NCBI GenBank assembly: GCA_031472005.1
Contig: PZJY01000012.1
Location: 1,488,001-1,552,000, forward strand
Source of the DNA: Tetracladium setigerum
Lineage: Eukaryota; Ascomycota; Leotiomycetes; Helotiales
Length of the DNA: 64,000 bases
Reading direction: 5' to 3'
Below, one piece after another: positions 37,197 to 47,652 of the stretch (its first letter is position 1; each line of letters begins with the position of its first letter). The position numbers and the translations under genes were made by a program. The notes under the pieces were generated by a model. The model saw only the letters and a program-made list of their open reading frames with translations. It made no database searches and had not been told where the DNA came from.

Positions 37197-37357
37197 ATGA
37201 TTGAAATGATAACCAGAAGAATCACAAAGAGATTCGCATACATAACGTCAAATTTGTACCAACAAAATGAAAGAAAACCGGAGTTTGTGTGTTTTTCAGC
37301 AAAGGATGACGAAACAAATTAAAACCGGTATTCATCCTGGAATTGATGAGAAACCGT

Positions 37358-37380
37358 GGAATGGAATGGAATGGAATGGA
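37358..37380. repeat. (GGAAT)n repeat
   Basis: Four perfect GGAAT units and a partial fifth, in the 3' flank of the coiled-protein gene. Confidence 0.8.
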
Positions 37381-38160
37381 GTACCTAAGGGAAGGCGAAT
37401 TTGAAAGTTTTATGGAAGGGGGTTCATTGATTTGCATTTTTCTTTTTAATGTTTTATTTCGAGGGCGGTGTCACCGTGTGTTTTTTTCCCTTCCAAAACA
37501 GATACCCCGAGGATGGAAGAGAGAGAGAGACAGAGAGGGGAAAAGCGTGTGGTGGAAATGCGGGATAATTGTTTTCCTTGGACAAAGAAACAGAACACGC
37601 GGGAAAACAACGCATGCAAAATACAATCATCAGTACCTACACAAAGAGAGAGACAGAGAGAGGAAGCTTGAGATTCTGAGAAAATGCGGTGCATAGTATA
37701 TATCGGAAGACGAGGAGGAAGAAGGGGGAGGAACGTACATAAGGTATATATCTAGTTCTGAAAGACGAAGGAGGGAGAAGTCCGTGGGAACTGGAAAATA
37801 ACCATCAGACAAGAGGGAGAGAGCGAGAGGAACAGACAGACACAAAACACACTTGTACAAAATGTTGTTATCTTTGTTTTTCGTTTGTTAGTTGTTGTTT
37901 TTTTGGCCTTGCGTGCATGCATGCATTTTCTTGAGGGTTTCCTTTGTGAAGAGAAGAGTGAGGGGGTGGATGGGAGTGGGATGGGATGATTGGGGGATGG
38001 GCTTTCATGTGTATATATTTCATTGGGGTCAGGAGGGGGAGGAAGAAGAAGGACGGGGGGGAGGGAAGGTTGGTTACCATAACCTAGGTAAGATAGATGA
38101 TAAATGAATTGCATTGTATTCTAAGATTACAAATGATTTTCCTCTGTTTGCTTTGATCTT

Positions 38161-38208
38161 GCCTTGACTTAACCTTGCCTTGACTTAACCTTGCCTTGAC
38201 TTAACCTT
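38161..38208. repeat. Three perfect 16-bp tandem copies
   Basis: Unit GCCTTGACTTAACCTT repeated three times without mismatch, followed by a partial, altered copy. Located in the AT-rich convergent region. Confidence 0.9.
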
Positions 38209-38919
38209 GACGTTAACTTATTTACGTTTTCCTAGTTATAGATATGAAGTAGTTTTCTGATAGATAGTATTTATAAAGTATCGTAATCTTACTTTTAGGT
38301 GCTTTATATAGCACGACACTCAAGTTGATTTTCTTGTGTGATAGTGTAAACTTGTAAAGGGAGGAAGGAAGGAAGGGAGGCTCTTGCTTATAATGTATAG
38401 ATATATATTTCTTGGTTTTAGTGAGGCTATATGATAACATATCTCAACGAAGGAGAGGAATAAAGAAAAGAACATAAAAAGCTGCGTGGTGTACTATATA
38501 CGTTGAAGATAGTATTATATACACTACATCCCAGGTGTATCATCCGTCTGTATGAAGTGTGTCTAGAACATTCGGATGATCAGTGAAAGGATTTTATTTC
38601 CAACCATAAATTTCCGCGGTTTTTATGAAAGAAATTTTATAATACAATTTTTTGGATGAAAGGTTAAGTTTAGTGTTCCTTCTTATATTTGAAAAATTTG
38701 ATAAAAACTTATGAGCAAGTTTTTATTTACCCCCAAAAGTTTCACGCTTCTTCCGCTTCTAACGAAGCTCCACCGCCACCTCTCCGTCTATCACCACCTC
38801 TATCACCACCTCTGCCCCTTCCTCTCCCATTCCCATTCCCATTCCCATTCCCACCCCTCTCTCCCTCAACGCCTTCCCCGCCGGCGCCTTCCTATTCCTA
38901 TACGCCGCTGGCAACTCCC

Positions 38920-40045
38920 TCACCTCTTCACCCTCCTCCCAAAGCACACCCACATCCCCCTCCTCCCCTCCACCTTTCTAAAATACTTCGTCTTCACCAT
39001 CCCATCCGCATCACCCTCCGTCAAAACAACTCCATTCTCACTCATCCACCATAAAATCCCATCTTTCAAACTCTGTTCAATATCCACGTAAACTAATAAC
39101 TCGGCATCATGTCTCATTCCGCTGATAACTGCTTTTTCGTTTTCTTTCCTGTTACCAGTCGTTGTTGGTGGTGGTAAACCAGTACTGAAATGAATATGAT
39201 TCCTCGTCATCTTCTTCAACCCGCCAGACTCAATGATGGATTGGTAAAAGGCGAAATAGGTACCATGGATCACTTCGGCGGGGACATTACCGCTCTCTAT
39301 GGTAATAGGCGTCAGTAAGGCCGATGATTCTATGGTCGCGATGCTGTGGCCTTGGTTTGCGCGGATGACCCAGTCGGAGGGGTTTTCTGACGTTGGGTCT
39401 GGTGGAGTGGAGAGGGAGGGATTGGCTTTCATCGAGAAGCGCTGTTTGGCGTTGTCGCGGACGGCGGTTTGGATGTCGGCGAATGTGATTTGGAGAGATT
39501 TGAGGCGAGGCCATGCCATCTGTATGATTTGAGGGAAAACAATCAATTAGCATATATCTCAAAAAGACATCTGAAAAAGACGTTCAACATCACGTGATAT
39601 CAAAACTCTTCCAGAGATTCTGATTTCACAAATCCAGGGAATTGGTGATAGACTTTTGAGTGAATAAATAACCAAATTGAACCAAGCAAACCAAACAAAA
39701 ATAGCGAAGATAAAATAGAAAACACAACTCAACAAATAATGGAAAAGAAAATAGAAAAAAGCACAAACACATACAACTTGATCCACCCTCGCAAACCCTC
39801 GGCATCCATAGCCAATCCAACCTCCTCAGCAGCATGTCTCAAAAGCTTCGACAAAGCTTTGGAAACGGCTACTTCTCTGTTCATTTCTCCTCCCCCACCA
39901 CCGCCGCTTCTTCCCCCTCCTCTACCTCCTCGACCTCCGCTTCTACCCCGCGATCATTCCGTCTACTCTCATTAGGATTGACATTCTCTTGCATCTGCAT
40001 CGCAGCGATGATATCTGCACCACTCGACCCTGAGCCTGTTGTCAT
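38920..40045 (-). CDS. TPT1: tRNA 2'-phosphotransferase Tpt1 (KptA family), frame interrupted twice
   Basis: Transfers the 2'-phosphate left by fungal-type tRNA ligation to NAD+, completing tRNA splicing. Exon 2 (39519-38920, 200 codons) carries WPRLKSLQITFADI, the NAD-binding-type segments WVIRANQGHS and VIHGTYF, and HIHFSTG. Exon 1 (to 39775) carries VSKALSKLLRHAAEEVG and, after one added base at CCC 39796-39798, AEGFARVDQV at the splice. A further switch at CCCC 39946-39949 joins an Arg/Gly-rich stretch to the upstream frame. The intron is long (255 nt). Three starts are possible: ATG 40249, 40045 or 39884. The last gives 236 residues, near yeast Tpt1; the first adds a presequence-like leader. 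Confidence 0.82.
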
Positions 40046-40249
40046 CTTTATTCTCGTCGCTAGAGTCGTTGGGCTCGTTTGGCTCGTCGTTAGGTTCGTT
40101 CGGGTCGTTACTAGAGTGTTGTAGTGGGGAATTTGAAAGTAGTAGGAGTATTTATTCGAAGGCAAATTTGTGGTTGAAATGAAACGAATGGAGTTTCTTG
40201 TGTTGCTGAAGAATAGAGAATGGGATTTTTGAAGGGGGCGTTGGGACAT

Positions 40250-40876
40250 TTATTATTTTTTTGTTTGATGAAGGTAAGAGCGAAGTGAGGTGAGGTGAGG
40301 TTGAGTGAGATGGACGAGGCTGAAAGTTGGGTTGGGTAGCCGCTTCGCCTCGCTTAAGGTTGCGGTGTGTTCGGCGAACAGTCATTAGCGGAGGGATGAG
40401 TTTGAGCGTTTTCTTTTGTCCCCTGGAGCCATGGGACTGCTTCTGGAGAGAGGCCGAATAGTAGTATTATGTGACTTTAATTTGAGAATGTTTTGGGAAA
40501 GTAGAATACCTTGGTAGGCGTGTTGTTCACTTTTAAGTGCTTGGTATTTTTTATACATTTTGAGATGATAATGGCGGGGCTGAATCGGTGGCACATTCTC
40601 TCTTTAATTAATTGGTCTTCATAGCCTTCTCCATTCACAATGTTATTGGAAAAAGAACCTTACATAGAATTTGCCCTTTCTTTAGAAGATATTTTTACAT
40701 AAAATCCCATATCGACCCCACCTAAAGAAGATTGTCTCTTGGGAAATTTCTAATAGCCTAAAAATACACACTCTCCAATTCCCACCCAAAAAAAGAAAGT
40801 CGCCAAACCACAAGCCGCAAAAATCCAACCCCAAAAAGTTAAAGAAACAAAAAATGCTAAAAAGAAAGATGAATTG
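40250..40876. other. Intergenic, TPT1 to tRNA-Met
   Basis: 5' flank of TPT1 and 3' flank of the tRNA. No gene seen apart from the Pol III terminator. Confidence 0.5.
40859..40863 (-). terminator. RNA polymerase III terminator
   Basis: Run of five T on the minus strand, 13 nt after the tRNA 3' end. Confidence 0.75.
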
Positions 40877-40948
40877 TAGCACTGCCTAGTTTCGATCTAG
40901 GGACATCGGGGTTATGAGCCCCGCGCGCTTCCACTGCGCCACAGTGCT
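40877..40948 (-). tRNA. Initiator tRNA-Met (CAT)
   Basis: 72 nt without intron or encoded CCA. The acceptor stem AGCACTG pairs with CAGTGCT, discriminator A. D-arm GCGC/GCGC, anticodon loop CTCATAA with CAT between GGG and CCC base pairs. The T-loop reads ATCGAAAC instead of the elongator TTCRANNC, and the first base pair is A1-U72; both are initiator hallmarks. The sequence aligns closely with yeast initiator tRNA-Met. Confidence 0.97.
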
Positions 40949-41404
40949 TTGTTACTTTCATTCATACAAACGCAGCTTGTTACGAACTGATGTTTTGTTG
41001 ATTGTGAAGTTAGTTCGGCTTATTTAAGATTATAGAGGACTAGGTAGTAGAATTGAGAGGGGCGCACACAAAAAAGGGACAGGGACAAGGGAATGTGTGG
41101 ACTGACTTGGGTAGGTGTAAAACTCGCCCCCTCCTCACTACTGTGAGTCACAACACGGAATAAATTTCAATATCGATAGCTGATTTTCGCGTTCATAATT
41201 CTCATTGTTCATTCTTGTCATTCATAATTCTCATTGTTCATAACTCATAAACCATGACATCCATAATGTTCATCATCCATAGTATCCCCCCATCCCATCA
41301 TAACAACCAACCCACAGAATATTTAATTACCTACCTACCATCCAACTCAAAACCAAAGTCTAACAAGCTTCCCACGAACATCATCATCAAACCCTACCAA
41401 CCCA
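40949..41404. other. Intergenic, tRNA-Met to dsRBD gene
   Basis: 5' flank of the tRNA and 3' flank of the dsRBD gene. It contains two near-copies of CATAATTCTCATTGTTCAT (about 41194-41240). No gene seen. Confidence 0.5.
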
Positions 41405-42427
41405 TCAACCTCTCTCTTCCTCTTCCCCATCCCCCTCCCCATCCCCATTTCCATTCCCATTCTCATTCCCACTATCCTCACCCCCCTCACTTCCCCGTCT
41501 CTGTTTCTCAATATCCCTTAAAAACGCCAAAACCTCCTTTGCAACCATCTCCTTCGCCGCCTTCTTCCCATGAATACCCTTAAACTCCCCACCCTCCATC
41601 AATCCTCGGATCACCGCCAAAATCAGCCCAGCAGTCATAAATCGGTACACTGGGCGCGATGGCAATTATTTCGTACTTGGGGACGTTGAAGCCAAGTTGC
41701 ATGCAGAGAGGCGGGACTTGACTTGCGTAGCTCGCTGAGAGGGGGACGAATGGTGGAGGGGACTGAGGAGTAGTTGTAGGTGATGAAGCAGTTGTACCTG
41801 TTGCCTTTTGTGTTTGATTGGAAGCTTGTTGAACTGATACTTTTGGCCAGCTGACGGGTCCTCCTGGTGGCATGTGCTTATTCTCAATGAGCCAGTCGAT
41901 GGCCTTTTTGGAGGCGTATTGTTTAGCGGCTTTCTTGTTGGAAAAGGTCACGTCGGCGCCAAATTCGATGGGTGTTTCGGCGATGGTGATCTTGAATGCG
42001 TAGCGGTTGAGGACGAGATGGTCGATGGTCTGTTCAAGGTATTTGAGGCCGCCAACGGAAGGGTGGGCATTTCGATATTCTAAAGCAATGACAGGTTTGA
42101 AATTAGTTCATGATAGACCCTAAGATAGATAACCTCCCAGCCAGCTTTGAGCTTTCTCTTCTCTTCTCTTCTATTCTCTAGATAGGATGGAGTGCAAGTA
42201 AAGTAAGGATCCGACTAACCGAGTAATCTCCCTCCCCAATTAGTCAAGCCAATCTCCTCTGTAGCCAACTTCTCAATCCTCAAAGATTCCTCGTCGACAT
42301 TTTGTCTCTTTGGTTTCTTGGGCTGTCTTTGCAGGAGATTGTGGCATCTCTCTTCGGCGGTTAATTGTGCGGCGACGAGATCGTCATTCTGTTTCTCAAA
42401 GTCTTCGGCGGATTGAAAGTCTGACAT
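41405..42427 (-). CDS. Protein with two double-stranded-RNA-binding-like domains, frame interrupted
   Basis: Exons 42427-42220 and 42079-41405 (intron GTTAGT..TTTAG). The acidic N-terminus MSDFQSAEDFEKQN leads to a first dsRBD-like unit (EYRNAHPSVGGLKYLEQTI ... FSNKKAAKQYASKKAIDWLIE). A Pro/Thr linker and a second unit follow (QLGFNVPKYEII ... GEFKGIHGKKAAKEMVAKEVLAFL). The tail is Gly/Asn/Glu-rich. Within the second unit the frame changes between DPRIDGG and GEFKG, at two adjacent C-runs (41587-41590 and 41592-41594, G on the coding strand). Either one more base in each or one base fewer restores it; the former gives VGEFKG and 294 residues. Function unknown; RNA binding is inferred from the fold. 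Confidence 0.75.
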
Positions 42428-43212
42428 GTTGAGTGCTGCAGAGATTGAGACAATGCGTTGAGTCGTATAGGTAGTTAGGTAGGCAATGAAAGCAGAACTG
42501 GAATATTAGAGTTAATAACTGGATCAGGCTATAGTTGATGAAGCTGATTGAGGGAGGACAAAGAGCAATTGGAAACTTACCTGAGTTCAAGGCTAGTCCT
42601 CTCGTCTTTTGTGAGATGAGATTGTGATTGAAAGAAGAAAACGGGTAGAGGACGCGCAGAAGTATAAGTGTGTTCTTGTCCAAAGTCAAACAAACACCAG
42701 CAAGACAAGACAAGACAGGACAGGTCGTTATTCCAGTCCAGAAAGAATCAGGAAGAAAGTCGAGGATAACGAGGCTGAGGTTTTTGGTTGGAGTTGAAGT
42801 TGCATGAGGCCTACTGTGATTGACGATGCAATGCATGCGCAGGCTGTTGCAGGGGTCGGAAAGCGTGTCTTGCATGGTCTTGGCGTTTCGACCCCAACCT
42901 TTCATTCACCTGACTGGAGACTGGAAATGTCAACCGTGTCTCTTGCCTTTGCTTTTTGTAAAGTATGTTTCCAGTGCTTGAAAAGAGGAAGAGCTTGCTA
43001 TCGCACTAAGTTGGAAGGCTTTTGACCTATAAGCCAACGTAGCAGAAGTAACCAGACTACTGGATATCAAAGCCAACAAAAAAGAAACTGATGTATGTTT
43101 ACTCCACAAAGGTCAAAGTCAACATCAATAAAGTGGATGATCTGAGCAGTCAGGCATCCAAACAACTTTTCTTAAATTCCTTCATTTACTTATAACAAAA
43201 ACTACTAAGGAA
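42428..43212. other. Intergenic, dsRBD gene to xylulokinase
   Basis: 5' flank of the dsRBD gene and 3' flank of xylulokinase. The 169-residue minus-strand open frame has no conserved feature. Confidence 0.5.
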
Positions 43213-45027
43213 TCACTTTTCCCCTTTCAAAACCTCCCCTTCCATGCCCTCAAACGCCTCCAAAACCCCACCGTACCTCCCAAAAGTCTCCTCCCTATAT
43301 CCCTCATCAACCTTAGTTATAAAACCATCCTCCCTCCACCTCTTCCCAATAAACTCTTCAAAGCCCTCCTTCCCATCACTCTCACCCGCCCAGACAGCTT
43401 TATACGCACCACCTAGCGCACAAGCATTCCCGCCACATCCAATCTATACACACCTTCCGCACCACCTAATACATCTCCTATGAGCCGCGAGATGGCGGGA
43501 TTGAAGGAACCACCGCCAACGAGGTAGATGCGTCGGGGCTGGGGAGGTAGATTGGCCGAGGGGGAGTGAACTAGTTTTTGAGAGCGCAGTCGGAGAGAAA
43601 GGATTTGGGATTCAAGGATTGTGCGGGCGTCGGTTTCGGGACTCCATGATTGCGTGGAAGGAGAAAGATTGGAACTGTTGGAAGAGCAGGTGTATCTCCA
43701 TGTGCCAGCACGGACATTGGGGACGATCTCAGGGAGGGGAAAGTAGAGTCCTAGTTTTGCTTGGTCTGTGGGTGAGGATTGCGAGAGGGGCGGAGTGGAA
43801 AGTGCAGTCTTATTGAAAGTTTCCCAGGGGTCTTTGGAGGTTGATGGCGGCGATGGTAAGGCATCACGTACTTTTTCGCGAGCGAGTCCCCCGTTCTTGT
43901 AGCAAAGCATGAACATGTAGAGACCTGCGGTCGTGGGGTGGTTGAAGAAATGGTAGGCGGGATCGGGGATATACTTTGGTGTGGACATGAGGAATGTGGT
44001 TGATGTACCAAGGGAAACGATGGCGTCGAGGGGACGAAGAGGGAGCGAGAGGATTGTGGCTGGGTTATCGCCTGTGAATGGGACAATGGAACAGGTTGAT
44101 GGAAAGGAATAACGGGCTTGAAAGTAAGAGGATATTGTGCCCATGCTTCCTCCTCCATCGATGCGAACATCTCCAAGTTTGGATTTTAGAGAGTCGAGAC
44201 CAGAGGGTCCTGCTGCGAGAGTAAGGAGTGGTTCACTCCAGGTTGCGGCACTGATGTCCCAAAGGTTCATGCCACAGGTGTCACTGATGTCAATGGGTGC
44301 GATCTTGCCGAGAAAGATAGATGCGAGGAAAGATGAGACCAGGGTGATACGTGAGGTTGCTTTGTAGATTTCTGGACGGAGTCTTTGAAATCTCATGATT
44401 TGTGGCCCAGTGAATCGCTGTATAGTAGCATTTAGTCAACACATCAGACGAAGAGAGAGAATGTCCGTACGTGATGTGCTCGACTCCCCGTAATTTGAGC
44501 CAACTTCTCTGGAGAACCCAATGCCTCCTCAAAGCTATCACATTCTCTCTGTGTGCTTGCGTCTTGCCAATTCGGGCTGTAAGGATGCGAGAAAGCTTTC
44601 TCGAGCTGATCTACCAGTCTTTCCTCAGGGTTAAGAGACCCAACATCTCTTCACCACTCTGGCTCCAATACACACTTCCATGCTGTTGACCGGAACCAGA
44701 AATTCCCTGGATTCTCTCAAAGGGACAATTCTTCTCTTTCAGACGTTGAAGCACGATATCAACAGCTTCGATCCACATAGCAACTGGAGCATAGACTTCT
44801 CCTTCGGATTCCTTGACATGAACACCCTTTTTGATGCCATATTTGGAGAGATCAGCGTCAAAGTCTGCCTTAGCTTCACAGACTACTTGAAGATCCGAAG
44901 TTATGATAATTGCTAATTATTCGTTAGCTGTGTTTCCATACAAACAGTTTGTTTAGGCGGGGTAACCTTTGAGCTGTTGAGTTGAGAGGTCAAATCCCAA
45001 ATACAGAGGACCATCTTGAGAAGGCAT
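43213..45027 (-). CDS. XKS1: D-xylulokinase, frame interrupted twice
   Basis: FGGY-family kinase converting D-xylulose to xylulose-5-phosphate, the entry of pentoses into the pentose phosphate pathway. Exons 45027-44967, 44912-44471 and 44417-43213. Visible blocks are LYLGFDLSTQQLK, GISGSGQQHGSVYW, RFTGPQIMRF, ISDTCGMNLWDI, the FGGY-like VPFTGDNPATI, SLGTSTTFL and LVGGGSFNPAI. Frame switches occur at GGG 44638-44640 (LLTPEERLVDQL restored by one base) and CCC 43429-43431 (VAGNACALGGAYKAVWAG restored by one base). The repaired length is 569 residues, the usual size of fungal xylulokinases. Confidence 0.88.
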
Positions 45028-45483
45028 AATGACGAGATAAAGCTGTGCTATTACAGAATTGAGAATAGAATAGGATAGAATAATGCAATGTATGAAAGAA
45101 GAATTGAAGAAAGAGTGAGAATCCCAACTTTTGGGAGCTCCTCCCTCCCATCTGATTTCATAGTGGGGTGGAAGCGAAGAGGGGAGGAGTGAGTTTAGGC
45201 TAAAACGAAAGTGTGGCTGTTGTGGCGCCAGAAAAAAAAGGGGTTTATGCGCACCAATGAAGGCAAAGAAGACAGGAACCGTATTCGAGATTGTAGAGTG
45301 ATCGAACAAACGTAAATTTGATGTAAATGCTTGCTTATCTAAATGATCTCTGTTATACTTCATGGTATGTATGTATGGAATCTCCAAATAAATATAACGG
45401 CTTTCTTGCCTTCCATGCCAACGCCAACCGTGGATTCCCATTCCGAACTCCTGCATTTTCCCGAGTATTTTACTTCTTTCTCT
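45028..45483. other. Intergenic, xylulokinase to CDF transporter
   Basis: Promoter side of xylulokinase and 3' flank of the transporter, both on the minus strand. No gene seen. Confidence 0.5.
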
Positions 45484-46978
45484 CTATTGTCCCTTCTTTC
45501 CATTTCCGTTCGCTTTCGAGTGGCTATGATCGTGGTGATCGTGGTCGTGATCATGGTCCTCTGGCTCTGGAGATGCCCGAGGGCTAACGTCTCCACTGAT
45601 GAACTCATCAAATAGCGAAGATGAGTTGTCCTCCTTGGCCACAAATCTGACCTTGACTCTGCGCACACCTCTAACTTTTGATCCGACCATTTCCCTCACG
45701 CTGTCTTCGACTTCTCGCACTTCATCTATAGTCCATGTCTTTGGTACGGCGAGCATCAAATCGACCAAGTAGTTCTGGCCTGACTTGACACCCTCTACCT
45801 CTCTCAATTCGATTTGTGATCCTTCTCTTAGGCTTTCAAGCCCCTTCTTAGCATGCTTTGTGACTGATGACTTGATATCCTCGTCAATTCCCTTGTCTGC
45901 CAACTCGTACAAAGCAGAGACCGTATTTCCCCAGCCAGCCTTAATAACAAGTAATGAGATGAGGAGACCTCCCGCTGGATCCAACCAGGTTGCATTGTGA
46001 AGGAAGTTGGCTCCGAGAATGGCAAATAATGTGACAATGCCGGTTAAGGAGTCGACTCGATGGTGGACGGCATTGGAGGCAAGGACGGAGGATTTTCGCT
46101 CAATGGCTACTTTCATTGCTGCGAGAATGTTAGCAAAATTGGTTTGTGAGAGAGAAGAGGTACTGACTGGCTTGGTACAACCACTCCTTGACAACCACGG
46201 TTCCTGCAGAGAGCCAGGCCGCGTGAAGACTCGGCCCGTCGTGTCCATGCGAATGACTGTGACTGTGACCATGCGAATGTGCCACAAACTCTGCGGCCGC
46301 ATGGGCATCCAGAAATAAGTTTGCGTATAGGGCCTCACAGCTGTTCAGACACATGAAGCATCCTCCGAATAACAGCATTCCACTGACACCCAACGCCCCT
46401 AAACTCTCGACCTTTCCAAAACCCAGAGGAAATAAGGCATTCGGCGGCTTCAAGCTCCACGAAACCGTGGCCAGAGTCAGAATATCGCTGGCGAGATCGG
46501 AAAGACTGTGCCAGGCATCTGCAATCATGGCCTTGGAGTTGAACATGTACCCGCCCACAAACTTCACAATGGCCATGCCCAAGTTGCAGAACAGGCCAAT
46601 TCGAGTGATGCGTACACCGGCATCGTTCTTGTTTTTCGAGACGAGGAAGGTATTGTCGTGATGGTGATGGTGATGCGAATGGCCCATATGGGAACGCGTT
46701 TGAGTTTGTGTAACGGCAGCAGCCATTGGGCGCGACAAGGAGGTGAGGTTGTAAGGGAAGGATTTGAGAGCGTTGAAAGATTGAGCGAGGAAGACACCAG
46801 ATGTCCTCGAATTACTACTTAACAGGACGGGATAGTCGAGGGCGGCTATTTGGAGAACTCTGAGTTGTTGTGATAGATGTGTCCTTGGAGCAGCTGAGTT
46901 GAGCCGAACGGTGGCAGCAGCCTTTAATAACGAAGGCACCCCGCCGCTGCCCCTACCAACGGAAGCACTGAGCAGCAT
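45484..46978 (-). CDS. Mitochondrial cation diffusion facilitator (Mmt1/2-like)
   Basis: Metal exporter of the CDF family. Exons 46978-46168 and 46118-45484 (intron GTCAGT..GCAG) give 481 residues. The first 80 residues are rich in Arg/Ser/Ala without a clear hydrophobic signal, as in mitochondrial presequences. Metal-site helices carry HSLSDLASD (TM2) and HHRVDSLT (TM5). His-rich loops lie at HSHHHHHHD, in the TM4-5 loop (HSHGHSHSHSHGHD) and at the C-terminus (DHDHDHDHHDHSHS). The layout resembles yeast Mmt1/Mmt2 iron exporters; the true metal cannot be read from sequence. It is divergent from the sirtuin gene, 674 bp apart. Confidence 0.88.
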
Positions 46979-47652
46979 CGCCGCTTCTACTGGGGGAGCA
47001 CAAGGCCTGAAAGCCGGGACGCGTCGTCTGAACTTGCGTCGCTCATCCGAAGATCAAACGCAAAATAGAATTTCTATTTGGATACTGGTACAAGTATTCG
47101 GGATTTCGGGGGTGGAAGGGGGGCGGTCACTGGTCCAGGATCTTTTGGGGATGGGGATGTAAATGCAAGGACGCAAGCACAAGCTGCTCATCAAGCTTTA
47201 TGACGAGGCTTCAATAGGTAGGTAATCGAGTGGGAGAGATCCGAGAAAGTCACGCCAGTCAGTGACGCTTGATTTCGCATCTTTTTTTTATGCCCTGCCC
47301 TGCCCTGCCTCCTCCGCCTGAGCTCCTCCCACAGGTGGCCGTGTGCTGCTTGTTTCGGCGGTGGCATGAGACCATGAGTCCACTATCGGCCTTTGACTCC
47401 TTTTGAGACTCTGTGAGCAGTCAGCACTGCTAAGCAGCCTCGTGGTGGACGGATGGTGGACGGGGCTAGGACTGTAGTCATGCTTTACAAGCATCAAAGC
47501 CGCCGCTTTGTATGACGCGAATATTCTCATGAGCCTCACAAATGTCCACCCCAGACTTCGCAGCCCTTCCACATCTCCCATGTTTCAACTTTAAATTAGA
47601 CTTGAATTTTTATTATTATTTTTATCGTCATCACTGACATGAGCCGTCCTCG
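46979..47652. promoter_or_regulatory. Divergent promoter, CDF transporter / sirtuin
   Basis: Shared upstream DNA of two genes with probable mitochondrial products. The sirtuin side ends in a T-rich leader (47590-47630). A short pyrimidine repeat (GCCCT units) lies at 47292-47306. Confidence 0.4.

Larger units (their letters stand above)
37197..38919. other. Convergent intergenic region with AT-rich core
   Basis: Lies between the 3' ends of the coiled protein and TPT1. The part from about 38100 to 38760 is visibly AT-rich compared with its surroundings and holds the 16-bp tandem repeat. No gene or transposon remnant could be recognised. Confidence 0.5.

Noticed and set aside
42396..42905. 169-codon minus-strand frame overlapping the dsRBD start
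   Set aside because: Overlaps a better-supported gene in another frame and shows no motif.
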